A DNA stretch of 64,000 nucleotides, taken from Effrenium voratum. Taxonomy: Eukaryota; Sar; Dinophyceae; Suessiales; Symbiodiniaceae. How positions within the stretch are numbered: position 1 is the stretch's first letter; each line of letters begins with the position of its first letter. The notes beneath the pieces were generated by a model. That model was not told the origin of the DNA. It saw nothing but the letters and a program-made list of their open reading frames with translations, and made no database searches. The stretch is taken from assembly GCA_963377175.1 (NCBI GenBank), contig CAUJNA010003013.1, positions 715,367 through 779,366 of the forward strand, written 5' to 3'. The position numbers and the translations under genes are program-made. Of this stretch, positions 37,162 through 48,352 are shown piece by piece.

Positions 37162-40100
37162 ATGGAATCTTCAGCGAGCCCGAGTACTGCAACTTTTGGG
37201 AACGACAGTTCCGAGGGATCCAATGGATTAATGGCTCTTCCTGCGGTGGTTGCCGATTCACAGGGTGAATCTGGAAGCGGTGGATCCGCGCTATTCAGCG
37301 ACATATCCACGCCCGCAAGATCATGGAAGCAGATCGCTATTCGTCAGGAGTCGAGACAGAGAGATTCTCCGCCGAGGAGATCATCATCTTCACCAGCGAC
37401 CCCACGGGCGTCGCAGAAGAGCGTGAGGTCGTCATCGAAAGGGGGGGGTCCAAATCGCCCACGAGTGCCGAGTTTCGCGCCATCATCAAGGAGAAGAACA
37501 AGATGGAGTCGGAGATCGGGGAATTTCAGAAGACACTTGATGAGATGTCGACGGCAATGGCAAATCTTCATCAAGAAGACTATGGGAGCACCATCCGGAT
37601 CCAGGAACTGGAGAGACGATGCGAGATTGCCAGCAAGCAATCGGGGCATCTTGTGAATCATCACCAACACCATATGGCAGAAGCCTGGCGTAAGTTTGCG
37701 GCGGAGGCCCAACAGATGCGCGAGGCGGAAATGAACGCATATCAATACGGGGAGAAGAAGGACATGGAGTCGAACGCTATGATGCAGCAAATGCGACAAG
37801 CTGAGGGGATGATCATGGAGCAGAAACGGGAGATTGCAGTGATGAGATCCTACATGGCAAGCGAGAAGACGGCTGCACAGGAATCAGCAATACACGCAAA
37901 TCAAATTCACCGTGAAGCTTCAAAGCAGATTTCCGCTTATCAACAGCAGATCAGGGGGATTGAATCGTCGACGTCGATCCAGAAGTTCAACGGGGAGGAG
38001 ACGGTTCAAAGCCTGAAATCACAGTTGGAACATGCGCTGGTCAAGCGTCCCGAAGTATACTCTATGGAAGACACCAGGGAGCAGTTAATGACAAGACTGA
38101 ATGACGTGACGGCATTTGCGGAACAAGAGTCGAAAAGAGCGGAGTGCCTCCTTCGGGAGAAGGAAGAGATCGTCAAACAGTATGAATCCGACGTGTCAAA
38201 GAAGGACCAGATGATTGCTATAGAGGCTGGTCATCGTCAGGATGCAGTCATTGAGCTGGCCCAGGCTAGGGCCCAGGCTAGGGAAGCGACACAAGAAGAA
38301 CGATGCACGATGGACGAGAAATCGAAAGAGGCTGAGTTCTGGAAGTCGACAGCTAAAGGGATGTATGATGAGTACCTCGAGGAGATGCGCAAGCTTAATG
38401 AACATCTGAAGAATCGGGAGGCGATGCTCAGACAAGAAGAGAGCTTCGTTCGTCAGCTCGATGCGGATAATGAGGAACTCAGAACACTCAAGAGGCTGGA
38501 GATACAGGAGGCCTCGAACAAGAAGGATGAACATCGTGAACGAGGAGTAGTGAAGCGCCCTGAGGGGGGACCCCAACTTAATTCGGTTAGGGAGGACAAG
38601 AAGATGACCGGGATATTCCCGTCATCATCATCTAATTCAATCCCTAATTCGTCACTAGTGCCGGGTTCGATTCTCTTTCCGTCTTTTGGTGATCCAATGA
38701 TCAATGTACACCTATCACAGATGCAAGGGGTCGTCGGGCTAGTCCCAAAGCCTACTACAACTGGTGGTGGTGGTGGTGATGGAGGGGGAAACAATGACAA
38801 TACGCCTCCATTGGATTACAATGGATTCTCGTCCAGCGGAAACCAACAGGGGCCGGGTCATCAGGTGGCGGAGGAGGACCTCCCGAGGAAGAAGAAGATG
38901 ACAATCGGTCACGGAGGGGACGCAGACGACTGAGGGATGATCGGGAGATCAAGAACGAGAGGCCGAGGATAGCGAGGAAAGAGGCCGAAAGGGTATCCAT
39001 TCCCAATTGGCCAAAGATCCATCAACTCGATAACTGGAAGATGCAACTGCTGATGAATGTGCTGAGCGCATGCGCAGATCCAGATACCGATGCGTGGACA
39101 AGATGGTTGGCTCAGGCTCTCGGGTTAAACCCAGACCTCAATCTACTGAACGACTCCGGCGGTGACAGGTTTGCTACGATTGACATCAAGATGGCCATGG
39201 GCATGCAGAACATGCTGAGACAAGCACCATACGAGGCCAAGGATGTATACCTCGATGCTACACGACATTCGGAACTACGACATCAACAAGGGGTGATCGT
39301 AAAGGGACGAGAGCTAGTAGCGTTGGTCATGCAATCATTCAGAACATCTGATCGGACAGATCTTGTCTATCACATCGAGCACTTATTCAACCTCGACTTT
39401 CCTGGCGACAAGAACTTGGTTGTGTTCAGGAACAAGTGGTATGATTTGCTGCTGAAGATGAGGAGCGAAGATCGGCCCAGTCCATTGGCACTGAGAGATA
39501 TCCTACACAGGAAGATCAAAGGGAGCAAGAAGATGGAGTTTGGTCTCAATGCCTACCACAGGCTACCAGACAAACATCCACAAAAGTCGTATGAATTCCT
39601 GTTGGCATTGATTGACCACCAAATTCAGTGGGGCCGGGAGGACCTGATGCTCGACATGAAGGAGAAGTCAGTCAAAACAATGATGAAATCAGGCGGCAAG
39701 GATGCAGCTCCGGCTGCAGAAAAGCAAGAGGGCCAGAATGGCAAAGGCAAGAAGAACCTGGTGCCGCTCCTGTGCTCCCGAAGGCCAAGGCAAAGGGTCA
39801 CGCAGGCAAGAACGGCAAGTCCGATCGTGCCAATGACAGGGGCAAGAGTCCGAGTGGAAACAAGGAGTATCCATGCTGGTATCACTTCAAAGCGGAGACG
39901 GGATGTTTGAAGGGAAGTGAATGCCCATTTTCTCACAGCAAGAAGACGGAGCACAAGCTGGAGAACATGCCCAAAGGAAAGGGGGAAGGAAAATCCAAAT
40001 CCAGGTCATCCTCACCAAAGAAGGAGGATGGAGTGTGCTACGCATTCCAGAAGGGAAAGTGCGAGAATGGCAATGCCTGCAAATACAAGCATGAACTTAT

Positions 40101-40242
40101 CAAGAAGAAGGACTCGGCTCCGGCAACGTCAGGAGACAAACCACAATCCAAGTCGAAGGCTGCCCCCAAGGCCGCAGCACCAGCGATTGTGAAAAGGGCC
40201 ATCGCCATGCCTGCGATAGATCAACTTCAAAAAAGACGTTGA
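37162..40242 (+). CDS. Gag-like protein: coiled coil plus tandem CCCH zinc fingers
   Basis: First ATG is 37162 (MESSASPSTATFGNDSSEG). A Ser/Arg-rich leader runs to a run of eight G at 37441-37448, where coding shifts frame into a long Gln/Glu-rich coiled coil (about 37450-38590), then a Gly/Ser/Pro linker. A shift near 38850 leads into the capsid-like part: IPNWPKIHQLDNWKMQLLM, RFATIDIKMAMGMQNMLRQA, RHQQGVIVKGRELVALVMQ, FGLNAYHRLPDKHPQKSYEF. After a further shift near 39760 two CCCH fingers follow. One is C-x9-C-x5-C-x3-H (CWYHFKAETGCLKGSECPF, from about 39874). The other is C-x7-C-x5-C-x3-H (CYAFQKGKCENGNACKYKH, about 40036-40092). These replace the CCHC knuckle typical of Copia Gag and presumably bind RNA. 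The Lys-rich tail runs into the protease frame, so a single Gag-Pol is likely. Confidence 0.85.
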
Positions 40243-41824
40243 TCATGTGGAACCGGAAGAAGCCGAAACTGTCTACCACGAACGTGACGACGACGTTATG
40301 AGTGAATCGTCAAGATGGTCCGGCGAATCCGAGATCCCCGAGAAGATGGTATGGTTCAAGGAAGTACCCGACGTCGACGAGAATGGGGAGATCACCTATC
40401 TTGAAGATGAGAGTAGGCAATGGGAACGAAAGGGTGCGTGGTATGGCTACGAGGGCAATGAGGATGGTTCTTATGAGTACGTACACATTGACGACAAGAA
40501 GTTCAAGGACAGCGATCATCGAGAATTATCAGCCTATCAAGTCCAACGATCATTGATAAGAGCAAGGATACTGGAAGAGGTGGTGGACGACGTATATAGA
40601 AAACACTACTTTCCGGTGACCAAAGAGAACACTATCGTGTTTGAGCATGATCGAGTTGAGGACGAGATCAAGGAAGCGGTCATAGACTGGAAGAAACAAC
40701 ATGGTCTACCAAAGAATGTGTTCGCAATGTCAACATGTATCAGCAGAAGGGCAAAATGGTTGATGGACACTGGATGCGGACATGACCTCGTTGGACGAGC
40801 CAAGGCGAAGAGTCTGGGCGTTGATATTGTACAAGGAGACGTGTTCCAGACAGCAAACGGATCCACATCCACATCCGACTTGGCTGAGATAGTCGTGGAC
40901 GAGTTGGACGAGACCGTCAAACCACATGTGTTGGATGAGACGCCCGCGGTACTTTCGATAGGGAGAAGATGCATGAAGATGGGGTATAAACATTTCTGCG
41001 GTAGGAGAAAGATCAAACAGGTGTACTCGGATGATGGCCCAGAGCTGATCAATGCCTGCGTCGAGCTGAAGCTGAACCACGACTTGTCCTTGCCTGGACG
41101 ACCGCAGAACAACTCCCTTGCCGAAAGAACAAATCAATTCATCATTGATCAGACATCGGCTTGCCTTGTGCATGCCGGTCTGCCCACGTGTTATTGGGCG
41201 CAGGCTATCACCACGCTGTGCCATTTGATGAACGTTGAAGAGGTCAACGGGTCAAGCGCTTGGTTGAGACTGCATGGCGAAGAGTTCAAAGGCGAGAAGA
41301 TACCTTTTGGCGCGCTAGTGGACTTCAAGCCGAGCGAAGCACGGGGGGGAAAGAGGGAGAAGTTCGAGCCTAGGGGGGAAACTGGTATATTTGCTGGATA
41401 TGTGCTGAGTACCGGGATGCATTGGGCGAACAAGTATAGGGCTTGGGCCCTCACTGCGTTTGCAGGTGCGGAGCTGAACATCAAGAAGGCAAAGGTTCCG
41501 CCTCGGTTGAGAATGCCACATCAAACGGAGAGGATGATCCTCAAATCACCTCTGACATTCCCAACACAGCAGAAGTACAAAGTTGCTAACGAGACTTTGG
41601 AAGGAATTGGGATGTTTGTCGATGCAATCGGTCTAGATGCACGTGATCGCCTGGTCGAAGACGAGGACTACGAACCCGAGTTGTTGCAGAGTGACGAGAC
41701 GCGGCTGCTTGACGATGAGGTCGATCAGATCGCTGGTCTACTGCTTGACGAAGGTCCGGAGTTCCCTGTCGCTCATCGAAAGGGAAAGGCGATGGACATG
41801 CCAAGGACGATGAAGAAGTTGTGA
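40215..41824 (+). CDS. Pol part 1: aspartic protease and partial integrase
   Basis: An acidic leader is followed by the protease: AKWLMDTGCGHDLVGRA with catalytic Asp at 40766 (DTG, not the commoner DSG) and the closing ETPAVLSIGRRCM. The sequence then jumps from MGYKHF to GRRKIKQVYSDDGPEL (Asp codon 41030-41032) and PGRPQNNSLAERTNQ (Glu codon 41123-41125). These last two are the second Asp and the Glu of the integrase DDE triad. The HHCC zinc-binding domain and the first catalytic Asp should lie between and are absent, so an internal deletion of several hundred residues is inferred at about 40990-41005. The C-terminal integrase part (ETGIFAGYVLSTGMHW) is intact. As written, the integrase cannot be active. 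The true start is not here, because the frame continues from the end of Gag. Confidence 0.88.
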
Positions 41825-42600
41825 AGTCCGATCTTCCACACGTGTCAGCTGGAGTACCTGGGGATGGTATAACATACGTCAACGATGATGGCAAGGAGGT
41901 TAAGATCGACAAAGCCGGAAGACCATATCCCGTTGGGAAGGATGGCTTCAGGTTGATGAAGACGACAAGACCTCCAGAATATACTCCCGCCGAATGGGCA
42001 ATGATGAGAAAGTACTACACCGAGGAGGAGAAGGCCGAGGTGAAAGGTGGTGGCAAAAAGAAGAAAGAAGAACCCAAAAGCAAATGATCTGAGATTTCTA
42101 CGCCAGCCGAAGCGCAGACGCTGCAGATGCCCGGTGCCAAGAGAATCCGGGCTATGCTTCGGAACCGATGGGGTGGAATCGATTGGCAGTACAATTGGGG
42201 ATTGCGAAAGAACGTGTCAAAGATCAAGAACCCACAGGATGGGAAGCACTTGGCTGAGCTCGATTGGGTCAGGATAATCGTGAATCCGGTCGACGGAGTG
42301 GTTGTCCTCATGGGTTCCAAGAAATCCCAAGATGTCTTTAGACAGAGCGTTCAACTTGAGAAAGGATATGTATGCCTGGTGGTGATATATGCCTGGAAGT
42401 TCATATCTGAGGAGCGGGCATGACCAACTCCAAATTGGACGAAGGCGGTTGCATCGGTCATTGATCTTCAGAAAGACGAAGCTGAGCTGGTATCGGGACC
42501 AGATCCTACGGATGATACGCCGACGGATTTTACCTGGTATGAATGGGAGGAGTCTGCTGTGGTGGTTTCGGGAAAAGTACCACTTGCGCTACCTGCAATA
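41821..42600 (+). CDS. Pol linker between integrase and reverse transcriptase
   Basis: One frame is coding-like from about 41800 to 42936, but TGA codons interrupt it at 42085-42087 and 42421-42423 (VKSDLPHVSAGVPG; RNRWGGIDWQYNWGLRKNV; DLQKDEAELVSGPDP). Neither stop is accompanied by a frame change. CGA-to-TGA deamination is the simplest explanation. No enzymatic motif is visible; this is the variable spacer usual before Copia reverse transcriptase. Confidence 0.65.
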
Positions 42601-44430
42601 GGAGAAGAAGGCGACGCCAAGAAGTACCCATCGATGCCGTGTGTGACCTCTGAGCTAATACAGCACAGAGAAAAGGCCGTGAAAGTTGTTCAAGTCTTCG
42701 ACGCATTGGTGTCCAGACCGGTTGGCCGAAAAGAAATGTTGACCAACCCTGATGCTCTGGCATCCATGAAGAAAGAATGGTCGGGATTAATCGACCAGGG
42801 CGTCTTCGACCTTGATGCAGTGCGGGAGTATGACGCTGTAGCCAAGGAGGCAAAAGCGAAAGGGGAAGAGATACATATGGCTCGTGCACATGGTGTTTGT
42901 GTTGAAAAGCACTCACAATTGTGTTGGCGACCCTAAGAGGAAGTTCAAGGGTAGAGGCGTGTTGCTGGGGAACCAGGTGAAGAATGAAAGCTTTGAGGCT
43001 GCGATGTTTCAAGACTTGGGGAACTCTCCTGCTTCGTTCGAGGCCTCACATTGGGCGGATTTTTGGGTTGTCATGACGGTTGGGACGTGCAGATGGCCGA
43101 TGCCGCGCAGGCATACATTCAGGCCACACTGCGAGGCACGCCATGTTGGATCGAATTGCCTCAGAGGCTGTGCCGAGTGAGTGTAATTGGGGTAGGTGCA
43201 GGAGACCTGTGGTTCCCTTGAGGAAGGCCCTGTACGGACATCCCGATGCAGGAACATTTTGGGAGCAGCGCTGTGATGAGTCAGCGCGTGCCGTTGGCTT
43301 TGAACCCATCGGTGAAGAATGGCCAACTTGTTCTGGTTGTGTATGTTGATGACTTCAAAATGGCGGGGCCCCAAAAGAACCTTGCCCAGGGATGGAGCAT
43401 ACGCCTCAAAATTGAGCCTGAGACGGGACTTGACACTTGGTTGTACTCAGAGCAAGGGGACTGTCACCCTCGGGAATGGACACCGTGTCAGAACGGTCCT
43501 GTGTCGACCGCTATCTTGAGGTTGCGGGCGGCGTCAAGTTGAATAAAGTTGTTACCCCTGGAACACATGAAGAAACAAAGGATCGCGTCTCGCGGAAGCC
43601 TGCCAAAGAGGGCCCGTCAGTCGTGTGTAATTGGTGTAACAATCTTGTGCCCACCGACGGTTCTGCCCTAGGGCCGGACCAGCGGGAAGGGGCTCCTGAG
43701 TTGGCCATGAAGGAGCCCGTGCGTGGACACCTTGCTCCGCACGCCGCTAGTGTTCTGATGAAGTTGCTGTACGGCGCGCGGATTGCTCGCTTCGATTTGT
43801 TGCGGCAAGTGAATCGCCTGGCACGAAACGTGCACAGGTGGTCTGACTCCGATGATCGGGGCTTACACCATTTGATGTGTTATGTGCATCATACGAAACA
43901 TTGGCGCATGGTCGGATGGGTTGGAGATCCCATGGATGACGTGCACCTGGCCTTGTATGCAGACGCTGATTTTGCAGGCTGTGTTGAATCATTGCTGGTG
44001 GGCATTTGAACTTACAAGGGCCCAATACTCGGTTTCCGTTGTCCGGCAGTTCGAAGCGTCAGAGTTGTGTTAGTCACTCAACTCCTGAAGCCGAAATTGT
44101 CGCGGCCGACGTCGCCATGAGAGCCATGGGCTTGCCCGCTCTTAAGTTGTTACAACGGATTCTCAAGAAGTCGCCGAACTTTGTGTTCTATGACGATAAC
44201 AAGGCCATGATCGGGGTTGTGCGGTCGGGGAGAAACCCTACAACGCGCCACCTTGAGAGAAGCCATGGCGTTTGCATTTCGTGGATGCATGAGATGTTCA
44301 CGCGTGATTACATGTATTTGGCGTATGAAGTCCCTGGCCGCATGGCAGCTGACATCTACACACCAAGGCGTTCAATGATGGACGCAAATGGAAACATGCA
44401 TGCCTGCAGATTGGTCTGCTTGACCCGAGT
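42601..44430 (+). CDS. Pol part 2: reverse transcriptase and RNase H
   Basis: The RT starts with NPDALASMKKEWSGLIDQGV and EIHMARAHGVCVEKHSQL. After a shift it gives RKFKGRGVLLGNQV, then VQMADAAQAYIQATLRGTP (first catalytic Asp, codon 43099-43101), then LYGHPDAGTFWEQ, then VLVVYVDDFKMAGPQ with the YVDD box at 43342-43353. RNase H follows: LALYADADFAGC (about 43946-43980), SHSTPEAEIVAAD (from about 44074), FYDDNKAMIGVVRSGRNP and ADIYTPRRS, giving the Asp-Glu-Asp-Asp set. At least four frame shifts interrupt the reading. The region is visibly more T-rich than Gag and the 3' accessory region. All core motifs are present, so the decay looks shallow or technical. Confidence 0.92.
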
Positions 44431-46091
44431 TTGCTGTCTGATCCGGATACCCTCAAGGCGCTCACACCTACGTGTGATCCCATCAAAGGGACCCTGCAAA
44501 CAGCTTCGAGGACGGTTGACGGTGTTCCCACATTTCCGTACACACACATTCCGGTCATGCCCCCGGACCTGTGGTGGCCCGGCCTGACATCTAAGGAAGG
44601 ACTGCATGAACATGATGGGCATGATCCGGTGGTTGTTGCCAAAGCCAGGTTGATGCGTGTGAAACCCCCACTCGCGGTCGAGACACCGTTCGGGAGCAGG
44701 TGGCTTCGTTCCACTGGGTTCTGAGGAACGGGTCATGGCTTACGGTTGAGGACAGAGTTGATCCTGGTTTGCAATGTGAACGGATTGACGGGTGGGTTGA
44801 ACGTGCAGTTTGGCAATTTCATCCCGTTCCGGTTGCTACACCGGCGCGAGAGCGATCTCCGCGACCACGACCAATTCACGTTGGGTCCGGTGACGCAGAT
44901 ACGCAGGCTGTACTGGCCGCATTTGTCGAGGAGTTGTCAGACGAACGTGTTGAATTGAAATGTGTCAATGACCTTGATTTGAATACGTTGCTTCGGTTGA
45001 AGCTGCTTACGCGGTGTTTGCGTACCAGTCATGAGCAATTTGTTCCTGGTTGTTGTTTTGTTCCATATCGCATTGCGGTGAAGCACAAACCTCAGTTATC
45101 GCCGGGCATTGAGCTCGCGCTGGTTGCCCATGACGGTGCTGTGCTTCGCGCTCCGTTGCATGTCTCGCTTCCTGGTATGAGAACTCGCACAATCGTCACC
45201 TTGTGTCGCGTTGACTTGTCTCGGCCCATTGTGCTGTTGGCACGTTCCGAGCCTCGCAACTGGTTCACGGCCCTTGCCCGGCACAAGGGGCCACAGGTCG
45301 TGACCATTACTTTGGTCGATGACTTAATGAGCGAGTGCGGGGGGAGCGTCGCAAGACATGTGCTCACTAAATCTTTCGATTTGTTGTTCTTCGCCGGGCC
45401 TTGCACGGGGGGATCATCATGGGCGCGCCTCAACAAGGCTCGCGGAATTGACACCGCAGAGAAAATCGAGGCCAAACAAAAGGAATTTTGGAAGTTGTTT
45501 GGACGTTTTGTGGAAATCAAACGACACGCCATGACGAAACATGCCGCTATTCTGTTTGAGTTGCCCGGAAGTTGCGATTATTGGAAAGATAAGAGACTGC
45601 ATGAGGTTGTTCATGATGGCACCAGTCATGACTTTGATGGGTGTCGCTACGGTTTGAAGCAAAGGTACGCGAAGAAACCTCTGCCAATCAAGAGGCCGTG
45701 GAAAGTTGTTTCCTGGAACTTTGAGCTTGGAGATTCGTTGTCTAAGAAATGTAACGGGAATCATGAGCATGGACCTTGTGCTGGTCGTGAAACTAAAGGC
45801 ACCCAGTTACACACGTCATTGATTGTGAATGTGATCCTCTGGCGTTTCCTTGCTCGAGCAAAGTGCCTTCAGCAGGCACGATTGAAACCCGATCTTGCTT
45901 GCACAGTGCGGGGAAATCCACGACGGCGACAGACTGCTGTACGTGAAAATCACATCACATCGACTGTGACAACGAGGTTCCGGGCCAGTCCCAAACCTCT
46001 GGTTACAGCTGGGTGCAGTTTAGATTCATTTAGTGGTGTTACGCATTGCTGCCCATTTCGGGTTTTCCTGGTCCTGAGGAATATCATCAAG
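44431..46091 (+). CDS. Pol C-terminal extension with GPCTGGSSW domain (methyltransferase-like?)
   Basis: After RNase H the polyprotein continues (DVPTFP-like VPTFPYTHIPVMPPDLWWPG) and shifts into the long frame starting at 44700. Residues are numbered from there. FDLLFFAGPCTGGSSWARLN (G233-W241 core, bases about 45396-45422) is followed by AAILFELPGSCDYWKDKR (Glu287), FDGCRYGLKQRYAKKPLPIK and NHEHGPCAGRETKGTQLHT. I recognise this as a domain that recurs behind RNase H in dinoflagellate Copia-like polyproteins; no function is established to my knowledge. The Pro-Cys on a hydrophobic strand, then an acidic residue on the next strand, is reminiscent of C5-methyltransferase motifs IV (PCQ) and VI (ENV), but a clear SAM-binding motif I is missing. 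The frame stays open into the next protein. Confidence 0.6.
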
Positions 46092-46797
46092 ATGACTGCC
46101 AACGAGTCCGTCGTCAACACAAATGAGTTCTTCTGCGTGCCTGTTGGGAAATCCAGACAAGCGGCGATATTCCTGGGGAACCTCATCAAGAACGCCATTG
46201 AAGAAGGCAAGCGAATTCCCAGGAGAATGGAGACGAGCAGTGATCTGGGTACATGCATAAAATGGGTCGAGGACATCGGCGTCCCCGTCATATATGCTTA
46301 CTCAGCGTTTTATTCTGCGAGATGCCGCGGCATGATGAAGGGTGAAGGGCAATCCATGAGGATTGCGTTGGAGTTCCTCGGCAAGATCTTCAGGCTACTT
46401 TCTGCCGATGAATGCATGTTGGGATGGAGAGAATTCTGCAGCAAGGGAAAGAAAATAGTGGCAGCGCTGAACCAACTCTGTGGGTTTGCTTCGCTACTAG
46501 CAAAGAACCCCGAGCTGCTGAACGTCACCAAGTACTGCATCGAGGGGTCCGACATGCTGAGATCCATTGCGGATATCTGGGACCTCGCTTCAGGTGTGGC
46601 CGAAGACAACGAGGAGCGATCTTACACGGCGGCATTTCACCAAGATACTGCGATAGGGGCTGTGTTTAAGGAATTTGTCAGCGGAGTTCCTCATCATCGC
46701 GGCGATGGAGGAGTACAGAAGAGTTCATGACGACCGCCGAGCTCGAGAGGGCCGATTGAAGAGTCGCGAAGTTCAGAGATCGGAGCTGGGGGAAAGT
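46092..46797 (+). CDS. Accessory protein A, unrecognised
   Basis: An ATG at 46092 (MTANESVVNTNEFFCVPVG) lies in the same frame as the preceding polyprotein, so either it is read through or it starts here. The composition changes sharply at this point, becoming richer in C and A at third positions, which favours a separate gene. The predicted protein is helical (QAAIFLGNLIKNAIEEGKRI, LEFLGKIFRLLSADECMLGW). The last codons shift frame at about 46680 to a charged helix (AAMEEYRRVHDDRRAREGR). No motif is recognised. Confidence 0.5.
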
Positions 46798-46810
46798 ATT
46801 CACGCTGAGC

Positions 46811-47275
46811 GTGATCAAGCCTCCCAAAGTTGACTCCTATGGACGGAACACAATGGTCGACTACCAGAAGAATTGGGACCTCGGACTGGTCTACCAGAAA
46901 GAGCTGCGCATGTCGATGAAGAACCTAGCGTTTGCAACGAGGAGGGATGAACAGGCTCATCAGCATAACCTTCTTCGGTGGATGATTTGCGGTTCAGTTC
47001 CCAAGGATATCTCAGATGCATGCATCGGGGCTATGAACTCGCTTATGTGTGTGTCCTTCATCCTGAGGAGGTTGCAGCCGTTGATCGGAGAAAAGAACGC
47101 TTCAGATCAATCATACAGTGTCTGCTTCAGGCCGAATAAGTCTGAATTGAATGACCTGTACAAGGAGGTCGAAGAAGCGAGGGACTTCTTGTGGTGTATC
47201 GAAATGATCTATACGTCCACGCTGCCTGCCGGCCGACAGAGTAGCGGAGAACCAAGATCGGCGCAAATGGGCTAA
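46811..47275 (+). CDS. Accessory protein B, unrecognised
   Basis: Open reading of about 150 codons with normal composition (VDSYGRNTMVDYQKNWDLGL, LLRWMICGSVPKDISDACIG, ELNDLYKEVEEARDFLWCIE). It overlaps the start of the next frame at about 47241, so A, B and C may be one polyprotein broken by indels. No family is recognised. Confidence 0.45.
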   Translation: MIKPPKVDSYGRNTMVDYQKNWDLGLVYQKELRMSMKNLAFATRRDEQAHQHNLLRWMICGSVPKDISDACIGAMNSLMCVSFILRRLQPLIGEKNASDQSYSVCFRPNKSELNDLYKEVEEARDFLWCIEMIYTSTLPAGRQSSGEPRSAQMG

Positions 47276-48338
47276 ATGGCTGAAGGACATTGAGAGAGAG
47301 GCAGAGAAGGGCCATGTGGCGGACTTCGATCAAAATGACTACTGCGCCTTCAACGAAAAGGACAGGGAACTAGAAAGGTACCCTGAGGACTTCGCCGATG
47401 GTGTGGAACCAACGTGGCGGGTGATGGGCTCGTCAAAGACTGAGCCACCGCAGAAGACAGAGCGACAGCGGAGATCATCATTTCGTTATGGACATGGACA
47501 GCAAACTGCTGGCAGGTCATACCCACAGCAGGGAGCGTCGAGTGCATGGACGCCTGCCGATGATCCCAACAAGATTGACAACGAGATCATCGACTCCATC
47601 TTCCGAATGAACTCTGGTGGAGACGACGACAGGTGGGAGATCGCCGACGTCACGGCTGGGTACGAGATGTATACCTCGTTCGAAGGGGGTGTCGCCCTGG
47701 GTGGCGCAACCGTGAGCGTGAAGTTCAACATCAACGCCAACACCGGGTATCCAATCGTACAAACAGTGTTCGGGCCACGTCTCATCAAGGGGAAGAACGC
47801 GACATTCTGGGAGTGTATGCTGAGGAGTCTGACATCGTCACTGGTGCACTTCGAAGAGAAGTCTAGGGCTGAAAAGATCATCAGTTCATATGTCAGCAAG
47901 AGCAACACTGCATGGCTCCAGCTTTATGCGTTCCTTTGCGCTCAGACGGGATGCTTGATCACAGGGCGCCTCCCGGGCGCCAAAGCCATCAATGCGTTGA
48001 TACAGGCCGAGACGAACCCTGACAACGCACCTGCGCGGTTGAACCGGATCACCAACCAACAGAAGAGAAGGCACATCGATGGGACGATGGTCCGTGACAT
48101 GATGATTCAGAAGAAGAGCTTCTTGGTTCTGGATTGGCCCTTTAGAGCCGTCAATGCGAAGGGACACACGAAGACTTTTCAAATGATGGTCAACGAGCAG
48201 GGATGGACGAACATCGAGGAGAGGTCGTGTTACGGATCGAGCGAGCAAGTCTCATCGAGCCCGGACACGGTGAATATCATCTCCCGATTGCAACAGCTGG
48301 AAAAGCTTATCTGCGATCGACAGGCGGGGCTCGGCTGA
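47235..48338 (+). CDS. Accessory protein C, unrecognised, longest intact frame of the 3' region
   Basis: The frame opens upstream of its first ATG (RKWAKWLKDIEREAEKGHVA). It has a Gln/Ser/Arg-rich middle and then a compact, presumably globular part: DVTAGYEMYTSFEGGVALGG, VKFNINANTGYPIVQTVFGP, FWECMLRSLTSSLVHFEEK, FLVLDWPFRAVNAKGHTKTF. The alternating strands suggest an alpha/beta domain. I do not recognise it as envelope, capsid or enzyme. No signal peptide or membrane segment is seen, which argues against an envelope protein. Confidence 0.5.
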   Translation, partial: DRVAENQDRRKWAKWLKDIEREAEKGHVADFDQNDYCAFNEKDRELERYPEDFADGVEPTWRVMGSSKTEPPQKTERQRRSSFRYGHGQQTAGRSYPQQGASSAWTPADDPNKIDNEIIDSIFRMNSGGDDDRWEIADVTAGYEMYTSFEGGVALGGATVSVKFNINANTGYPIVQTVFGPRLIKGKNATFWECMLRSLTSSLVHFEEKSRAEKIISSYVSKSNTAWLQLYAFLCAQTGCLITGRLPGAKAINALIQAETNPDNAPARLNRITNQQKRRHIDGTMVRDMMIQKKSFLVLDWPFRAVNAKGHTKTFQMMVNEQGWTNIEERSCYGSSEQVSSSPDTVNIISRLQQLEKLICDRQAGLG

Positions 48339-48352
48339 CTCACCCATATCGG

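Noticed and set aside
40228..40240. Programmed minus-one frameshift at the AAAAAAG between Gag and Pol
   Set aside because: The slippery heptamer is not in the zero frame of the Gag reading and the needed shift is plus one; the preceding frame changes make an indel more likely.
44700..46730. A single 676-residue accessory protein
   Set aside because: The frame is continuous, but composition and content change abruptly at the ATG at 46092, so I treat it as two proteins that share a frame.
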